Assembly (NCBI GenBank): GCA_036674765.1
Contig: JARVKI010000183.1
Location: forward strand, 1-29,445
Length of the DNA: 29,445 bases
Source: Seiridium cupressi
Lineage: Eukaryota; Ascomycota; Sordariomycetes; Amphisphaeriales; Sporocadaceae
Direction: 5' to 3'
Both the position numbers and the translations under genes were made by a program. Within the stretch, counting starts at the first letter, position 1; each line of letters opens with the position of its first letter. Of the stretch, positions 9,768 to 18,921 are shown one piece after another. The notes beneath the pieces are model-generated. The model was given only the letters and a program-made list of their open reading frames with translations, did not search any database and had not been told where the DNA came from.

Positions 9768-11699
9768 GAGACTCCCGCTGCGAGTCTTCCCTGGTTGTTC
9801 CCCTCTTGCCCGTCACTGCCGTCCACAATATCTGATAGTGTAAGCGAAGAATGCGGCAACACATTTAGCCTAAATTGCCCCGACCCTTGCCGATGCAGTC
9901 GTCTGCATGCGAATCGGCTAATGGCCTCATTGGGGGACGATATCCTTATCAAACAATCCTTACTACCTACAAAGAAATTATCCATTAGTTTGCGCATTTG
10001 ACCTTCTGCCTCTCAGGGTTGACACTTGCTTCAACTTTAGCTGCTCAGTACTAGACCGATTTAACCATATTTTGCAGACAACGATACTGTGAAAGTCTAG
10101 TCCAACGTAGGTAGAGGAGCGGTATCGCACCAGAAGCGACCCAGGCTCAATGAGCTCTTCCAGGCGACATCACCAATGTTGTTCAGACGAGATTGCGGAT
10201 TTCTCAGCATCGGTTATAGTGATGAGTATCGCGATGATCCCCCAATGCGCTTTCCCTGCGCGTGGTGCGGAAAAAAGTCCGCATTTGATAACGACTATGT
10301 GCATTCCTGTTCATGTACCGCAGCATTGAGAAATAGCATTGGACTGGATGATGGGCTGTTGAACTGATACACATCAGCGGATATGCATTGACTTGACAAA
10401 ACGCGAGTCTCCTTGGTATGTCCATAGACCAGCTCGACAATAACTCTACTGGCTCTGCGGGCACAGGCGCAGGTCCATACTTGGGACCGTGGAACGACAG
10501 ATGGCCAGCAAGCAACACTGAACAGACGCGCTGATCCGTCGCTAGTTATTCAGTTTGGCAATGCATCGATTTCAATGATGTGTGGCGTGGACAATGTCGT
10601 GCAAGCGTTGTGTGAGATCGCAGTCAGATTCAAGCCGGCATTGGGAACAAATGGACGCAGTGCTGGTTGTTGGCATCTATGTGAAGACCATGTGCTCCAG
10701 AGATAAGACCCGAGAAGGTCGAATGGCACGCCGGTCTCGTGACGCCGTGCCTCTAAGAGAAGCGGGAGCCGGACTATCTTGACTTGACGGATATTGTATG
10801 GGGCCCAACGGCATTCTCCGACGTGATATCTCGGAAGGATCACAGCGTTGTCGCTTTCCATAACATCGAGGACTTTATGATGCAACGGCTCGCGCAACAC
10901 GCGATTGCTGAAACCAGAAGTTCATGCGCGACTGTCGTGTTGACGCCATGGCGGCTCGTAAAGCATCGAGTCTGCATCGTATGGAAGAATGCTGGAAGAG
11001 ACCCGCGTTGTCCAATTGGCGACGGGCTTGATGGCCCAGAAGAGATGCGAGAGTGGAGCTTATGTGTCCTTTCAAGCACTGCACGCGATGCAGGTCTGGC
11101 TTTGCGGCCTTGCGAGCGCATCCGCGGCGCTACTTGAAACCTGAAACATAAGAGACATATTCTGCCGTTCACGGTGCTCGGCAACGATGATGATTGAGCC
11201 TGCAAGGGCGAGCTCGGTGTGCTGTGCCGGTTGGATTGGCCCCGGGCAGAGACAAGGGTAAAAATCAAAAGACGGGGCCGGAGCGAGGATTGAGAGGATC
11301 AGTAAGATGGCTTTCAAAGACGTGACACAATGGCTCCGAAAAGATTTGCTGCAACTGATGGTTATGCATGACAAATTGATACTGTAATTCAATCGCATGT
11401 CAACAATACCACTGCTATTGCTGTCTCCATCATTTGGAAACGCCATCGCAATCATTCACCATGATCAATTGGCTGGAACCGTCGGACTACGACTGGACAG
11501 AGCGGTTGCACGTGACTTGCCGTGGTGGAGCTTGGCTCGAGGGATGCGCCAACCAAAAATATCGCGGTGGTCGTGGATCCATGCAGGAGTGCAGCAGATC
11601 TAACCGCATTGAGCCTGGCAGCGCTCGTCTAATTTGGTTTTAGCACTTGCTGTAGACGCGCGCCTGCAGCCTACTTTTCTTATTTTGGGACCTCATCTG
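9768..11699. other. About 1.9 kb without a recognisable gene
   Basis: Several overlapping frames of 65-142 codons occur on both strands (for example 10784-11137 plus against 10840-11268 minus). None has a known motif, a clear splice structure or a consistent exon chain. The region may hold distal regulatory DNA for the transporter or the Myb gene, or non-coding transcripts; nothing specific can be supported. Confidence 0.5.
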
Positions 11700-11913
11700 A
11701 AGGCCAGCCAATCGTAATGCGCGACCCCCATTGCTACCGCCTTGCTCATTGTTCATCTCTTCTGTTCACCCTCGATGGCGGCTGTCTCATCGCAACCTCT
11801 CTTTTTCAGCGCATCTCTTGCGGATTCCTGACATGAAGATCGCAAAGTGCTAAGCGTGGGGGCCGTATACTCTGCCTATCATGCGCCGTGCGGCGCCTCG
11901 CACACACGCGCAG

Positions 11914-11940
11914 ACACACACACACACACACACACACACA
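11914..11940. repeat. (AC)n microsatellite
   Basis: There are 13.5 uninterrupted AC units, preceded by an imperfect CACACACGCGCAG stretch. It lies in the long region upstream of the Myb gene. Confidence 0.95.
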
Positions 11941-12652
11941 GGTCCGAAGCATTTCGGGAGTGGCACTACCTCTGCTCGATCCCTTGCAGATGCTACGGAC
12001 TGCAAGGCATTTGTCATTATCGCGTACCCACACGATTATGCCCCAGCGGGCACCAGGTAGTTCGCAAGCCATTCCGTCGTCTTCTTGCCTCAACGTCTCC
12101 TTCATTCCTAGTCTGCTGTTATTCTGGCCTGAGAGCCGTGGGAAGTCCCTCGTTCGTCGTATTCCAGGTGCCGCTACGTACATGTCAGCCGCGTCATGCT
12201 TAGTCGTACGTATGCCTACGCGTGCGAGAGGAGGAGTCTCCATATCTCCTCAGTACATGGCTGGCGGTTACTGGCGCCAACCGCTCTACTATTTCGATCT
12301 TCCTGCTAGCTCCTCTACCCAAGTTTGCTGCTTGGGGCTACATGGGATCTCCCCATATATGCTAGCCGCCCTCCACGCCTGGCTACTCTCTCTAGCCGCC
12401 CAACTCCAGACAGACGCCTCCCCGAAACCCGTCAGCCAATATCAGCGACTCTTTCGCTGGCTATCCGCTCATTCAGATACACACCCTGGGTTTCAAGACC
12501 TCCGCCTGCATACCTAGATCCGTCTGCCCTCTCTAAATCTACCTTCCACCAGTATGGTAGCTCTGTTTCAGATCCAGAACCTTGGGTCTCACATCGCAAC
12601 CTCGAGCCAACTGCTGCAGGTTCTCGTTCGCCTCTGTCGCTCATCTCGGTTT

Positions 12653-12658
12653 TATAAA
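12653..12658 (+). promoter_or_regulatory. TATA box upstream of the Myb gene
   Basis: TATAAA is followed by a CT-rich tract and by the first downstream ATG, which is the Myb start at 12985. The spacing fits a core promoter with a leader of a few hundred bases. Confidence 0.5.
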
Positions 12659-12984
12659 GGGTCGCGTCCTGATCGTGACCCCATCGTGTCTGGTCTCCTC
12701 TCCCAGACCTCCTTCGCTATAGCAACCTCCACCAGTTTTCTTTTCCGTCTATTTCCTCTGTCTCAGCTTTTCCTTGCTGTTTCCTTGCTCCCATTCGTTT
12801 CACCTCCGTTCGTTTGATACGAGGAACCGGAACATCATATCGCCTACCCACTGGAATCCCGGCAAGGCAACCACTTGAACGAGCTTCCGACATACTACAC
12901 TCTAGCCCTAATCGCTTCTACACCAGTTCATACCCTTGACTCGTTTCAGTTCTCTTATATACTGTCGTTTTATCATCAATCATC

Positions 12985-14049
12985 ATGCCGAAACACACGC
13001 GCTCGTCTAGCTCGGCCCATCACCAGCATCAGCCTTATGCAAGTAATATGCCCATGGCAGCGGCTCTTGCGCCGGCTCAGCCTGTGAACGTTGGATACAG
13101 CACACGTCCTCAACTTCCTCTCAATACTGGATACTACCCCACTCTACCCTCGACACAGCAACAGCAGCAGCCCATGCAGCCACAATACGACCAATACGCT
13201 GCTGCGGCAGTAGTGCCTCCTCCCATCCCGCATCGTGCTTCGTCCGGGGCTTGGTCGCCCCAAGATGATCAGAACCTTCTGTCGGCCCGGCAACAAGGTC
13301 TCAACTGGGCTCAGATCCGAAGCACGTACTTCCCAAGCAAGACACCCAACGCCTGTCGCAAGCGACACGAGCGTTTGATGGAGCGCAAGGGTGCGGACGA
13401 CTGGGATGTGCGCAAATTGGAAAACATCGCCAAGGAGTATATGAGCATGCGCAAGGAGATTTGGCAGCCGCTGGCCCACAAGACTGGGGAGAAGTGGAGC
13501 GTCGTTGAGGCCAAGGTAAGTGGAGCCCCATGTCATCCGGCGTCAAAAGGGAGTAGCCAAACTAACTGATCTCCCCAGTGCATGAACAGCGGCCTCAAGA
13601 ATATTCAGAACGCAGCCCGCGCAGGTGCTCGCCGAGAGCGCGCGGAGTCTGGCCAATCTTTCCATGGGTATGACGACGACAGCGGCATCTCGGGCATTGG
13701 TCTGACTCCAGTAGATGACCTCGATGCCTCCTACAGCAGTCCCGAGACTGCCACCTCGAGTTCCCACTCCACCGGTAGCTCTTTTCATGGCGGCTACCAT
13801 ATGCACATGGGCCAGCAGGCATATACTCACGGCTATCCAGCCAGCACTGGCGGGCTCTCGTCTTCCGGCTATAGCTCTTCCGTCTCCTCATCAGCGGCTC
13901 AGGGATACGGAACTGTCCCTAGCCATTCTCGTCACTCACAGGGCAACTCGCCATACATGGGCCACGGGCAAAGGTTGCCTAGTGTCGATATGGGTATTGG
14001 TGCCATCATTAACCGACCACAACATGGCGGGAACCCTTCTAGCATCTAA
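12985..14049 (+). CDS. Myb/SANT-domain DNA-binding protein, 2 exons, 333 aa
   Basis: The model is join(12985..13515, 13579..14049). The 63-bp intron starts GTAAGT, has a CTAAC branch point at 13562-13566 and ends CCCCAG. Residues 1-87 are low complexity (His, Gln, Pro, Ala). A Myb repeat spans 88-134: GAWSPQDDQNLLSARQQGL, WAQIRSTYFPSKTPNACRKRHERL. A second SANT-like helical unit follows (139-187: WDVRKLENIAKEYMSMRKEIW, then KWSVVEAK across the junction into CMNSGLKNIQ). The C-terminal 140 residues are Ser/Gly/Tyr-rich and probably a disordered activation region. It is likely a nuclear transcriptional regulator conserved in Pezizomycotina; its targets are unknown. The start is the first ATG after the TATA box. 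The long upstream region suggests complex regulation. Confidence 0.88.
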
Positions 14050-15154
14050 CAGGTGTCGCATCTGATTTTGTAACGACTTGATTTCTTATTGGGTAGTCCA
14101 AGGACGTTTCTTGGGCGTTTTCGGAGTTGGCATCAGGTGGTTTCAGGATAATGACTGCATTTGCACCTTCAGCTGATCGGCTAGGTTTTTGGCGTTTGGC
14201 TTCACATTGATAAAGGAGTAATCATTGGGAACGGCGTGTCCCGCACACTCAAATTGGTGAACGGAGGGTGGAGGACCTGCGACGGAGCGCGCTTCTTTCG
14301 TCAGTTCCTAAACTGGTCGTCGGCGCGTCTTTTAATACTTGCACATCTGCACAGACTCATGACGAGCATTGACAGTGTATACTAGAAAAGCTAGATACCA
14401 CGAGATTCTGGACGTGGAGGGTACCGTGCGCGATTGAGTGGCACATCAACCCAAGGCAGCAGGAAGAGTTGGTGGCGTACTACTGCATACAATCCAGGGA
14501 GACACTCGTTTAATCTATTAGATTCGCCTGGCTCTCACCATGCTGTGTCTTTCTAAGCTGGGTGACAGGCTTTATTGACATGTTTGACGCTTGATCGTTT
14601 CTGTCCTAGTGCTGAATCGGTTGTCGGTTCGGCGGTGAACATTTCCTGTGTGGAACCGGTGCTCCGCTATCTCGACTCCCGGGAGGAGCCTTGAATCGAC
14701 ACTCTGGATCGAAAATCTCCACATTGAAGCGAAATTGCTCGGCGAATATTAGCAATCGTCGATAGAGGAAATATCTACCCATCAAATTATAGATCTATAA
14801 TGTCGGTTCGAAGGTCCTACTCCTTTTGCGAGGCCGAGGCCCTAAACCTCCAACATCGGTGTAGAGCCCGTGAACAAAGGAAAATAACAGCAGTCGCCTC
14901 CTGGTACTAGCTCTGCATTAAACACCTGCAGCGGCCTGTTGTATCCACTTTCCCCTCTCGATCTGTTCTTCACTCGTCGTTGCCTCGGAATCAATCTGTC
15001 TCCGAGTACAAATCATGGGCGTCTGTGGTACAGATAAAGGTGTGACCTCAGACGAATCACCGTAATAAGAAAAAGCAGTGACCGCCAAACTACTGGCCAC
15101 CCTTCCACCTCGTACTCCGATCATCTCCTAGGGAATCAACAGCATACATACACC
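14050..15154. other. Intergenic region between Myb and GST genes
   Basis: This is the 3' flank of the Myb gene and the promoter of the GST gene. It has no coding frame of note. A perfect 16-bp palindrome (ATTATAGATCTATAAT) lies at 14786-14801, 354 bp before the GST start. A GGTTCGAAGG string at 14804-14813 looks like a tRNA T-loop but has no pairing arms. Confidence 0.55.
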
Positions 15155-15899
15155 ATGGCTCCCTTCGGCAAGATCCACTCCTACCCAGGAAACTTGCGAG
15201 TCCAGCGCGTAAGAACACGCCCCGCTCCCAAACGATTAGCTTCATGCGTGAGATGTAATCATACTGACCACTGAACCCCAGGCGCAAGTCGTAGCAGCGC
15301 TCAACGGCCTCGAGGTCCCTCTGGCAGAAGGCTTCGCCATGGGCCAGACCAACCGGACACCCGAATTCCTGGCCAAATTCCCGCTAGGCAAGGTGCCCGC
15401 GCTGGAGTGCGCCGACGGCTTCTGCATCGCCGAGGGTGCCGCCATCTGCGATTACCTGGCGTCGAGCGGTCCGGCCGCCACGCAGCTCCTGGGCGCTGCC
15501 GATGACACCAAGACGCGTGCCCGCATCGCCGAGTGGTCGTGCTTTGCGGAGAACGAGCTAGTGCCCAACGTCATGCCCGCGGCCGTCATGTGCGTCTACA
15601 AGGTGGTGCCATACGACGAGAAGAAGTACGACATGAGTGCGGCGAACCTGGTGCGCGCGCTCAAGAGGCTCGAGGTCGCGGTCCGGGACGGGAGGAAGTT
15701 CCTTGTCGGCGAGCAGGTCTCGTTGGCTGATGTCATGGTTGCGGGCCCGCTGTTCTTTGGGCTTGGGTTCCTCATCGATGCGGAGATGAAGAAGGACGTC
15801 CCGGAGACAGTGCGGTATTTGCAAGGTTTGGCGGGGATTCCCGAGTTTAAGAGTGTGTTCGGCGAATTGAAGCTTGTTGAGACGCGAGTGAAGCCGTGA
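15155..15899 (+). CDS. Glutathione S-transferase, eEF1B-gamma type, 223 aa
   Basis: The model is join(15155..15208, 15282..15899). The 73-bp intron begins GTAAGA and ends CCCCAG. The protein starts MAPFGKIHSYPGN like the GST-like N-terminus of elongation factor 1B gamma. It has the thioredoxin-fold landmarks TPEFLAKFPLGKVPALE (44-60) and ADGFCIAEGAAICDYL (62-77), then the helical C-terminal GST domain with KFLVGEQVSLADVMVAG (157-173). It stops there: the EF1G domain of true eEF1B-gamma is absent, so this is a stand-alone GST of that subfamily, probably cytosolic. The usual Glu-Ser pair that binds the gamma-glutamyl group of glutathione reads Glu69-Gly70. Third positions are very GC-rich compared with the left part of the window. 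It is convergent with COX10. Confidence 0.9.
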
Positions 15900-16362
15900 G
15901 CTTGATCGACCTGCGTCATGCTGAGATGAGGGAATAGGGGTGCATCACGACAGAGCATAGAATAACGTAAGCCGGTCTAACTCACTCTAATTGGTTGCAA
16001 GGCCATGTGTGAATGCTGTGGTTTTGTGGTCAAAACTCCGCCTCTATGCGACTCGCTAACTCATCCGCTGTATGCGTAAGGTCGCCGAAAAGTGAGTTCA
16101 GCCGACTTCGTCTCTTAATCCTTACGGGTGTTTTAGCCCCAACAGCTTGCCTTAGCGTATCTCGCACTCCAGATCGAGAGTCATGGTGATTCCATGTTCT
16201 CTCAGATGCTGCCACGCGAAAAGAGAGTAATGGTTCAAAATTGAACTTGGCACGGTATTGCCCGTTAAAGGAGGGATAGGTATCGTGGTGTGATGATACA
16301 AGTATACTCATACAGCATATACAAGTCGTGACAGCTCCTGTCCCGAGATTCCCCATTGATCC
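15900..16362. other. Convergent intergenic region between GST and COX10
   Basis: This is the shared 3' flank of the two genes. A minus frame at 16030-16356 has no recognisable motif and is not supported as a gene. Confidence 0.6.
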
Positions 16363-17871
16363 TTAGTTACCCACACGCATCCTGACAGGCTGTGGTGTGT
16401 GTTCAATGATTTCGTCATCTTCCCATTCCTCCTCGTCATCCTCCAATGCTGGCTCGCCGAACGCTGCTCTCCACACGCGGCTCCACATGCCTTTCTTCTG
16501 GACCAAAGCAAATACCATCACTACCGGCAAATGCCACACACTAGCCCAGAAGAGCCCCCTGGCACTCCCTTGGAAACCCTCGAGCTTCCAGAATCGCACG
16601 GCTTCCCGCGTGAGCCATATGTTGATTGGCAGACTGGTAACTGCGAAGCTCCACTCAGTGACGCCAACGGCGCAGAGTCCAAAACATATGGGGAAGAATG
16701 CCAGACTGTATCGCAGGGCCACTCGTCCGTTCCGTGCCGGATTCACCCAAGCCAGCATTTTGTGCCCTGCAGCCTCGTACTCCTCCCGAATGGACCAGGA
16801 CAGTGCCATGAAATGAGGAAACTGCCATGCGAAGAGGAGCCCAGCCAGCAGCCAACCACCTATAGCATCGCGAGTGAGCAGCAGCTCTTCGAATCCTCCT
16901 GTGTCTTTCGCGGACTCTCCTGCTGCAGCTGCCCATCCCATGAGTGGAGGTATGCCTCCAACAATTGCTCCTACCCAGGTATTGAACCAATGTAGGCGCT
17001 TCATTGGGGTGTAAACGCCGGCATATAGAACGACGTTGGTCGCCCCCAACGCAGCTACAGTTGGATTGACGCCGAAGTATAGTGCGCCAACTCCTGTGGT
17101 AGCCGCCAAGATGGCAAAAAGGACGGCCTTCCGTTGTGTGAGTAAGCCACGGACCAGCGGACGGTTACGTGTTCTCGACATCTTGGCGTCCGTATCTGGC
17201 TCATAAATCATGTTGAGGGCGTTCGCGGAGGCTGAGCACAACGCAGTCCCGGTCGTGAGGAAGGCGAGCGTAAGTGGCGACAGGGACGGAGCATCTACTC
17301 CAATGTTCGGCGAGAGGAAGTCGGGTACTGGATATAGAGCGTACGAAGACATGGCGGTCAAGACAACGAGCATCGAGAGTCGGGGTTTCGAGAGGGAGAG
17401 GTAGAGGGAGAACTGCCCCCGAAAGGAGTTGGCGGAGTGTTTCGCAGCCGAAGTTGTCAATGCCGACGAGGCGTCCTCCACTGGGAGAGAGCCATCTGTC
17501 GACGCCGATGCTGCAGCGAGTGCGGCCTTCCGTTTCGCAGCCTGGCGTCGACGATGCGGCAGATCTTGGTTCGGATGCGCGGTCGTTGATGACGTTGGTC
17601 GATCGTTCTGGCTATCCTGCGCCGCCGAGGGGACCGAGTATCCCCCTGCGCGTCCATCTCGAGTCTGCGGGAAGATCCCGTTGGCAAAGAAATAGCCGGA
17701 TCGTAGGCGACTAGATCTCGTGGCTACCGCATCTCGTGGTGCGAAGCTCTGGCTGAAGCTCTTCGTCGAAAGCCTGAGCACTCTGGAGCGGGAGAGCTGC
17801 AAGCTACATTGCCAGCAAATACTATCGGCTGAGCCCGAACGAAGGAGGGTTTTCGGAGACCGTATATTCAT
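16363..17871 (-). CDS. COX10: Protohaem IX farnesyltransferase, mitochondrial (COX10)
   Basis: A single exon encodes 502 aa. The enzyme transfers a farnesyl group from farnesyl diphosphate to haem B to make haem O, the first step toward haem A of cytochrome c oxidase, in the mitochondrial inner membrane. The N-terminus is rich in Arg and Ser with few acidic residues (a likely import presequence), and 50-150 are variable. The UbiA-family core starts at about 155 (LYLSLSKPRLSMLVVLTAMSS). The prenyl-diphosphate Mg site is NALNMIYEPDTDAKMSRTRN (217-236). YTPMKR is at 287-292 and the second conserved loop is REEYEAAGHKM (362-372). About eight hydrophobic segments are visible. The C-terminus is unusually acidic (ALEDDEEEWEDDEIIEH). 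The start is the ATG at 17871. A CCAAT element at 17930-17934 lies about 60 bp upstream and could bind the HAP complex. Confidence 0.96.
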   Translation of the reverse strand: MNIRSPKTLLRSGSADSICWQCSLQLSRSRVLRLSTKSFSQSFAPRDAVATRSSRLRSGYFFANGIFPQTRDGRAGGYSVPSAAQDSQNDRPTSSTTAHPNQDLPHRRRQAAKRKAALAAASASTDGSLPVEDASSALTTSAAKHSANSFRGQFSLYLSLSKPRLSMLVVLTAMSSYALYPVPDFLSPNIGVDAPSLSPLTLAFLTTGTALCSASANALNMIYEPDTDAKMSRTRNRPLVRGLLTQRKAVLFAILAATTGVGALYFGVNPTVAALGATNVVLYAGVYTPMKRLHWFNTWVGAIVGGIPPLMGWAAAAGESAKDTGGFEELLLTRDAIGGWLLAGLLFAWQFPHFMALSWSIREEYEAAGHKMLAWVNPARNGRVALRYSLAFFPICFGLCAVGVTEWSFAVTSLPINIWLTREAVRFWKLEGFQGSARGLFWASVWHLPVVMVFALVQKKGMWSRVWRAAFGEPALEDDEEEWEDDEIIEHTPQPVRMRVGN

Positions 17872-18921
17872 GTCGAGTGACAGTCATGACCCATTCTCCG
17901 GATCCAAGAGTCAATTGCCTCGGGTACCACCAATGAGGGCCGGGCTGTGTCATGAGATTCGACATACAGGCTGAGCTCCAAGAATTTGTTAGGGACTCCG
18001 GGATGGGCGGATTTTCCGACCCGGCAGCCTACCAAAGGCCGTGGGTGGGGGCTTTAGAGCCCGCCAACGGTCCATTCAGTTGAGATTCAGCAACTTCGTT
18101 GTGTGGAGCCCATACTGAGAGACTAGCCTCTCATCTCTGTTAGATCATGCACAGAGATATGAGGAACTCCTCCAGGATTCGATGTGTCCACCCTCTTACT
18201 ATTGCGCATGACGTCACGTGCTTCGTTCATCTGTGTGTTTGGCGATATATGGAGGACGGAATGGCGATGTAAGTAGTAGGCACATTGGGAACGGATATTC
18301 AGTCCTTGTCTGGCATTATTTGACAAGGATGTCTAGCTATACTCGCTCAATGCCAGGTCGACACTGTCGGCAATACTTGAGCCTACATGTGCCTTCATGT
18401 ACCTATGCGGTCTAGCGTCCGTGCCTCAGCATACAGCACCGTTGTCTGAGCGAGTAACGGTAGGTCATCACATCCAATAAGTTGAGACCGCCCTTCGACC
18501 GCACCTACTAACAACAGGGTACGTCATACAATGTTACAGTCCTGACAGCCCATCAGTGCATACATTCATCTGCCCTTGTGCAAGTACTTACCTACCCACC
18601 GTAGGTATAGTATGTATCTACTGTAGCACCCTGGAAGCTGTGAGGTGTGGGGAAGAACTACGCTGTAAAGTAGTGCCCTGGCACTGCAGGTGCTGCCTGC
18701 AACAAGCAATCACGCAGCCAACGAGATCCGAAAGCCAACGCCACCAACCAACTGAAATTGACCACAGCCTCACAGCAAACGACTCATGTGCACTTTGAAA
18801 CAACAATTTCCTTCCACAGCCCCATTTTCTTGCGCGTTGGCTTGAAGTTCAACATAGATATTCGACAGCTCTTCCTGCTCATCAAGCAAACTTTCCCTTC
18901 CATGATCTAACGTCCGGCATC
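17872..18921. promoter_or_regulatory. Divergent promoter region of COX10 and BCS1-like gene
   Basis: This 1,050-bp region separates two head-to-head genes for mitochondrial proteins. A CCAAT box at 17930-17934 is close to COX10. An inverted repeat at 18589-18607 has TACCTAC and GTAGGTA arms with a 5-bp spacer. I found no TATA box in a convincing position. Small frames within it carry no motif. Confidence 0.5.
18902..18910 (+). promoter_or_regulatory. Minimal upstream ORF (ATG ATC TAA)
   Basis: A two-codon uORF ends 11 nt before the main ATG at 18922. If it is in the transcript, it would act by leaky scanning or block the main start, since 11 nt is short for reinitiation. Presence in the mRNA is assumed. 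Confidence 0.4.

Larger units (their letters stand above)
11700..12984 (+). promoter_or_regulatory. Long pyrimidine-rich promoter/leader of the Myb gene
   Basis: The plus strand is rich in C and T from about 11700 to the Myb start. It holds a CCAAT box (11708-11712) and a possible 18-codon uORF at 11775-11831 if transcription starts far upstream. TATAAA at 12653-12658 is followed by a CT-rich tract (about 12700-12810) of the kind that precedes fungal transcription starts. I found no ATG between that TATA box and the Myb start, so a transcript from this promoter would have an open leader of roughly 200-300 nt. Confidence 0.5.

Noticed and set aside
10840..11268. 142-codon minus frame overlapping a 117-codon plus frame
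   Set aside because: The two frames oppose each other, neither has a recognisable motif, and local GC content explains the length.
11888..12517. 209-codon plus frame with His-Thr repeats upstream of the Myb gene
   Set aside because: It begins at a GTG, runs through the AC microsatellite (giving the His-Thr repeat) and lies in pyrimidine-rich leader/promoter DNA. It has no domain and no conserved-looking segments.
14802..14818. GGTTCGAA string resembling a tRNA T-loop
   Set aside because: The flanking five bases do not pair to form a T-stem and no acceptor or anticodon arm is present upstream.
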